This document shows, piece by piece, positions 5,010 through 6,088 of a stretch of DNA of 6,088 nucleotides; position 1 is the stretch's first letter, and each line of letters starts with the position of its first letter. This stretch comes from Desulfobacterales bacterium (GTDB taxonomy: Bacteria; Desulfobacterota; DSM-4660; Desulfatiglandales; Desulfatiglandaceae). The stretch covers positions 1-6,088 of the forward strand of contig JAIOSR010000427.1 in the NCBI GenBank assembly GCA_021107495.1. Reading direction: 5' to 3'. The notes below the pieces were generated by a model. It saw nothing but the letters and a program-made list of their open reading frames with translations, had not been told where the DNA came from and searched no databases. A program made the position numbers and the translations under genes.

Positions 5010-6088
5010 TTATTTGTTGCCGTTTGGGTTGATCGCTTCCAGTTCCTCCCATCGCTCATATGTTATGGCAAGAGATTGTTCCAGTTCTTCAATTCTTGTC
5101 TTGGCTTGAATAATGAGCGCGCTTTCCTGTCTGTAGAATGAGGGGTCTGCCATGAATTTATAAATTTCCTGCTGTTCAGTTTCCATAGCCTCAAATTTCT
5201 GTGGCAGACTCTCCAGTTCGCGTGCTTCCTTGAATGTGAGTTTTCTCGGCCCCTCAGGCTTTAGTTTCCTTTTTGGTTTCTTTTCAGGCTTAGGTTTTGT
5301 CTCTGCTATCTCTGCCGGTCGTTGTATAAGCCAGTCATCATAGCCTCCGGCATATTCCTGTACCTCGGCTTCTTTCTCAAAAACAAAGGTGGAAGTAACT
5401 ACATTATTCAGAAGTGCACGGTCGTGACTGACCAGAAGAACCGTGCCTTTATAATCAAAAAGCAGTTCCTCCAAGAGCTCCAAGGTCTCGGCGTCCAGGT
5501 CATTTGTTGGTTCGTCTAACACCAGGATATTAGCAGGTTTTGTAAAAAGCTTAGCCAAAAGCAACCGATTTCGCTCTCCGCCGGAAAGTATTCGGACTGG
5601 TGAACGTGCCCGATCCGGGGTGAAGAGAAAATCCTGCAAATAGCCGATGATGTGCTTCTGCCTCCCATTAATAGTCACCATGTCGTTGCCTTCTCCGACA
5701 TTATTGATGACCGTATCATTTCCATCAAGCAGGGCTCGATGCTGGTCAAAGTAAACGGCTTCAAGGTTGGTGCCGAGCTTGACTGAGCCTTGTTGCGGTT
5801 TAAGATCGCCAAGCAACAAACGAAGCAGGGTGGTTTTGCCGGAACCATTCGGCCCGATAATGCCTACTCTATCGCCACGCAGAATTGTGGTGGAGAAGTT
5901 TTGGATAATTATTTTATCATCATAGCCGAATGTGACCCCTTTTAACTCTGCAACAAGTTTTCCCGATGGCGCCGCCTCCTGGATGTGCATATGGGTTAGG
6001 CCGACAATTTCCTGCCTGGCCTTAAACTCTTTACGCATTTGAACAAGGTCTCGAACCCTTCCCTCATTTCTGGTACGCCTGGCTTTGA
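5010..6088 (-). CDS. uup: ABC-F family ATPase Uup, C-terminal part (5' end outside window)
   Basis: The frame stays open to the window edge. Residues encoded upstream of the in-frame ATG at 6038 read KARRTRNEGRVRDLVQ, the conserved inter-domain linker of Uup, so that ATG is internal and the gene continues beyond 6088. Visible are the second ATPase domain and the C-terminal extension. Counting from the 6038 Met: Walker A GPNGSGKTT at 62-70, signature LSGGERNRLLLAKLF at 151-165, Walker B ILVLDEPTNDLD at 171-182 and H-loop SHDR at 204-207. After a lysine- and proline-rich linker (about 245-265) comes LTFKEARELESLP and a charged coiled coil to the end, the Uup C-terminal domain that binds DNA in the E. 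coli protein. About 357 residues are seen of a family length near 600-640. ABC-F proteins are soluble, lack membrane domains and act on ribosomes or DNA rather than in transport. All visible motifs are intact. Confidence 0.92.
   Translation of the reverse strand, partial: KARRTRNEGRVRDLVQMRKEFKARQEIVGLTHMHIQEAAPSGKLVAELKGVTFGYDDKIIIQNFSTTILRGDRVGIIGPNGSGKTTLLRLLLGDLKPQQGSVKLGTNLEAVYFDQHRALLDGNDTVINNVGEGNDMVTINGRQKHIIGYLQDFLFTPDRARSPVRILSGGERNRLLLAKLFTKPANILVLDEPTNDLDAETLELLEELLFDYKGTVLLVSHDRALLNNVVTSTFVFEKEAEVQEYAGGYDDWLIQRPAEIAETKPKPEKKPKRKLKPEGPRKLTFKEARELESLPQKFEAMETEQQEIYKFMADPSFYRQESALIIQAKTRIEELEQSLAITYERWEELEAINPNGNK

Noticed and set aside
6036..6038. ATG at 6038 as the start of a single-domain ABC ATPase
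   Set aside because: The frame continues upstream to the window edge and encodes the conserved Uup linker KARRTRNEGRVR, so this Met is internal to a two-domain ABC-F protein.
1..6088. CRISPR array, tRNA, rRNA or a multi-gene defence or phage module
   Set aside because: No regularly spaced direct repeats, no recognisable tRNA or rRNA sequence and no defence or phage proteins were seen on either strand.

Overview
The window reads as chromosomal DNA of an anaerobic bacterium, most likely a Desulfobacterota (sulfate-reducer-like) lineage. This rests on the gene types: a bacterial FmdE-like protein, a short MetE/UROD-like methyltransferase, a rubrerythrin-like protein and a PHB-depolymerase-like lipoprotein. 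It is inference from family knowledge, not a database match. All recognised genes lie on the minus strand, so transcription runs from high to low coordinates.

Layout in transcription order. (1) 6088-5010: C-terminal half of an ABC-F ATPase of the Uup type; its start lies beyond the window. (2) 5009-4814: non-coding gap. (3) 4813-4289: FmdE-like protein with a C-terminal four-cysteine zinc finger. (4) 4239-3193: MetE/UROD-like methyltransferase, 49 bp downstream of (3) and probably co-transcribed with it. (5) 3192-3016: gap with a candidate promoter. (6) 3015-2059: a GC-rich gene for a predicted lipoprotein esterase of the PHB depolymerase/LpqC type. (7) 2058-1891: gap. (8) 1890-1342: an AT-rich gene for a predicted Tat-exported, rubrerythrin-like ferritin-fold protein, cut in its last helix by an insertion sequence. 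(9) 1377-1: a complete ISL3-family insertion sequence with matching 23-bp ends and an intact transposase.

The clearest structural result is the insertion junction. The IS end falls exactly between codons 171 and 172 of the rubrerythrin-like gene, and the reading frame continues 11 codons into the IS before stopping, so the surviving protein has an IS-encoded tail. The IS also carries a 13-bp perfect inverted repeat, one arm of which covers the transposase start codon. This resembles the arrangement in IS10 and IS50 that blocks transposase translation from read-through transcripts.

The FmdE-like and MetE-like genes are the only pair that looks like a functional unit; a role in one-carbon or methyl transfer is inferred. 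I found no CRISPR array, no RNA gene, no phage or defence module and no convincing previously undescribed multi-gene system. The window looks like ordinary metabolic genes plus one IS insertion next to a patch of contrasting base composition.
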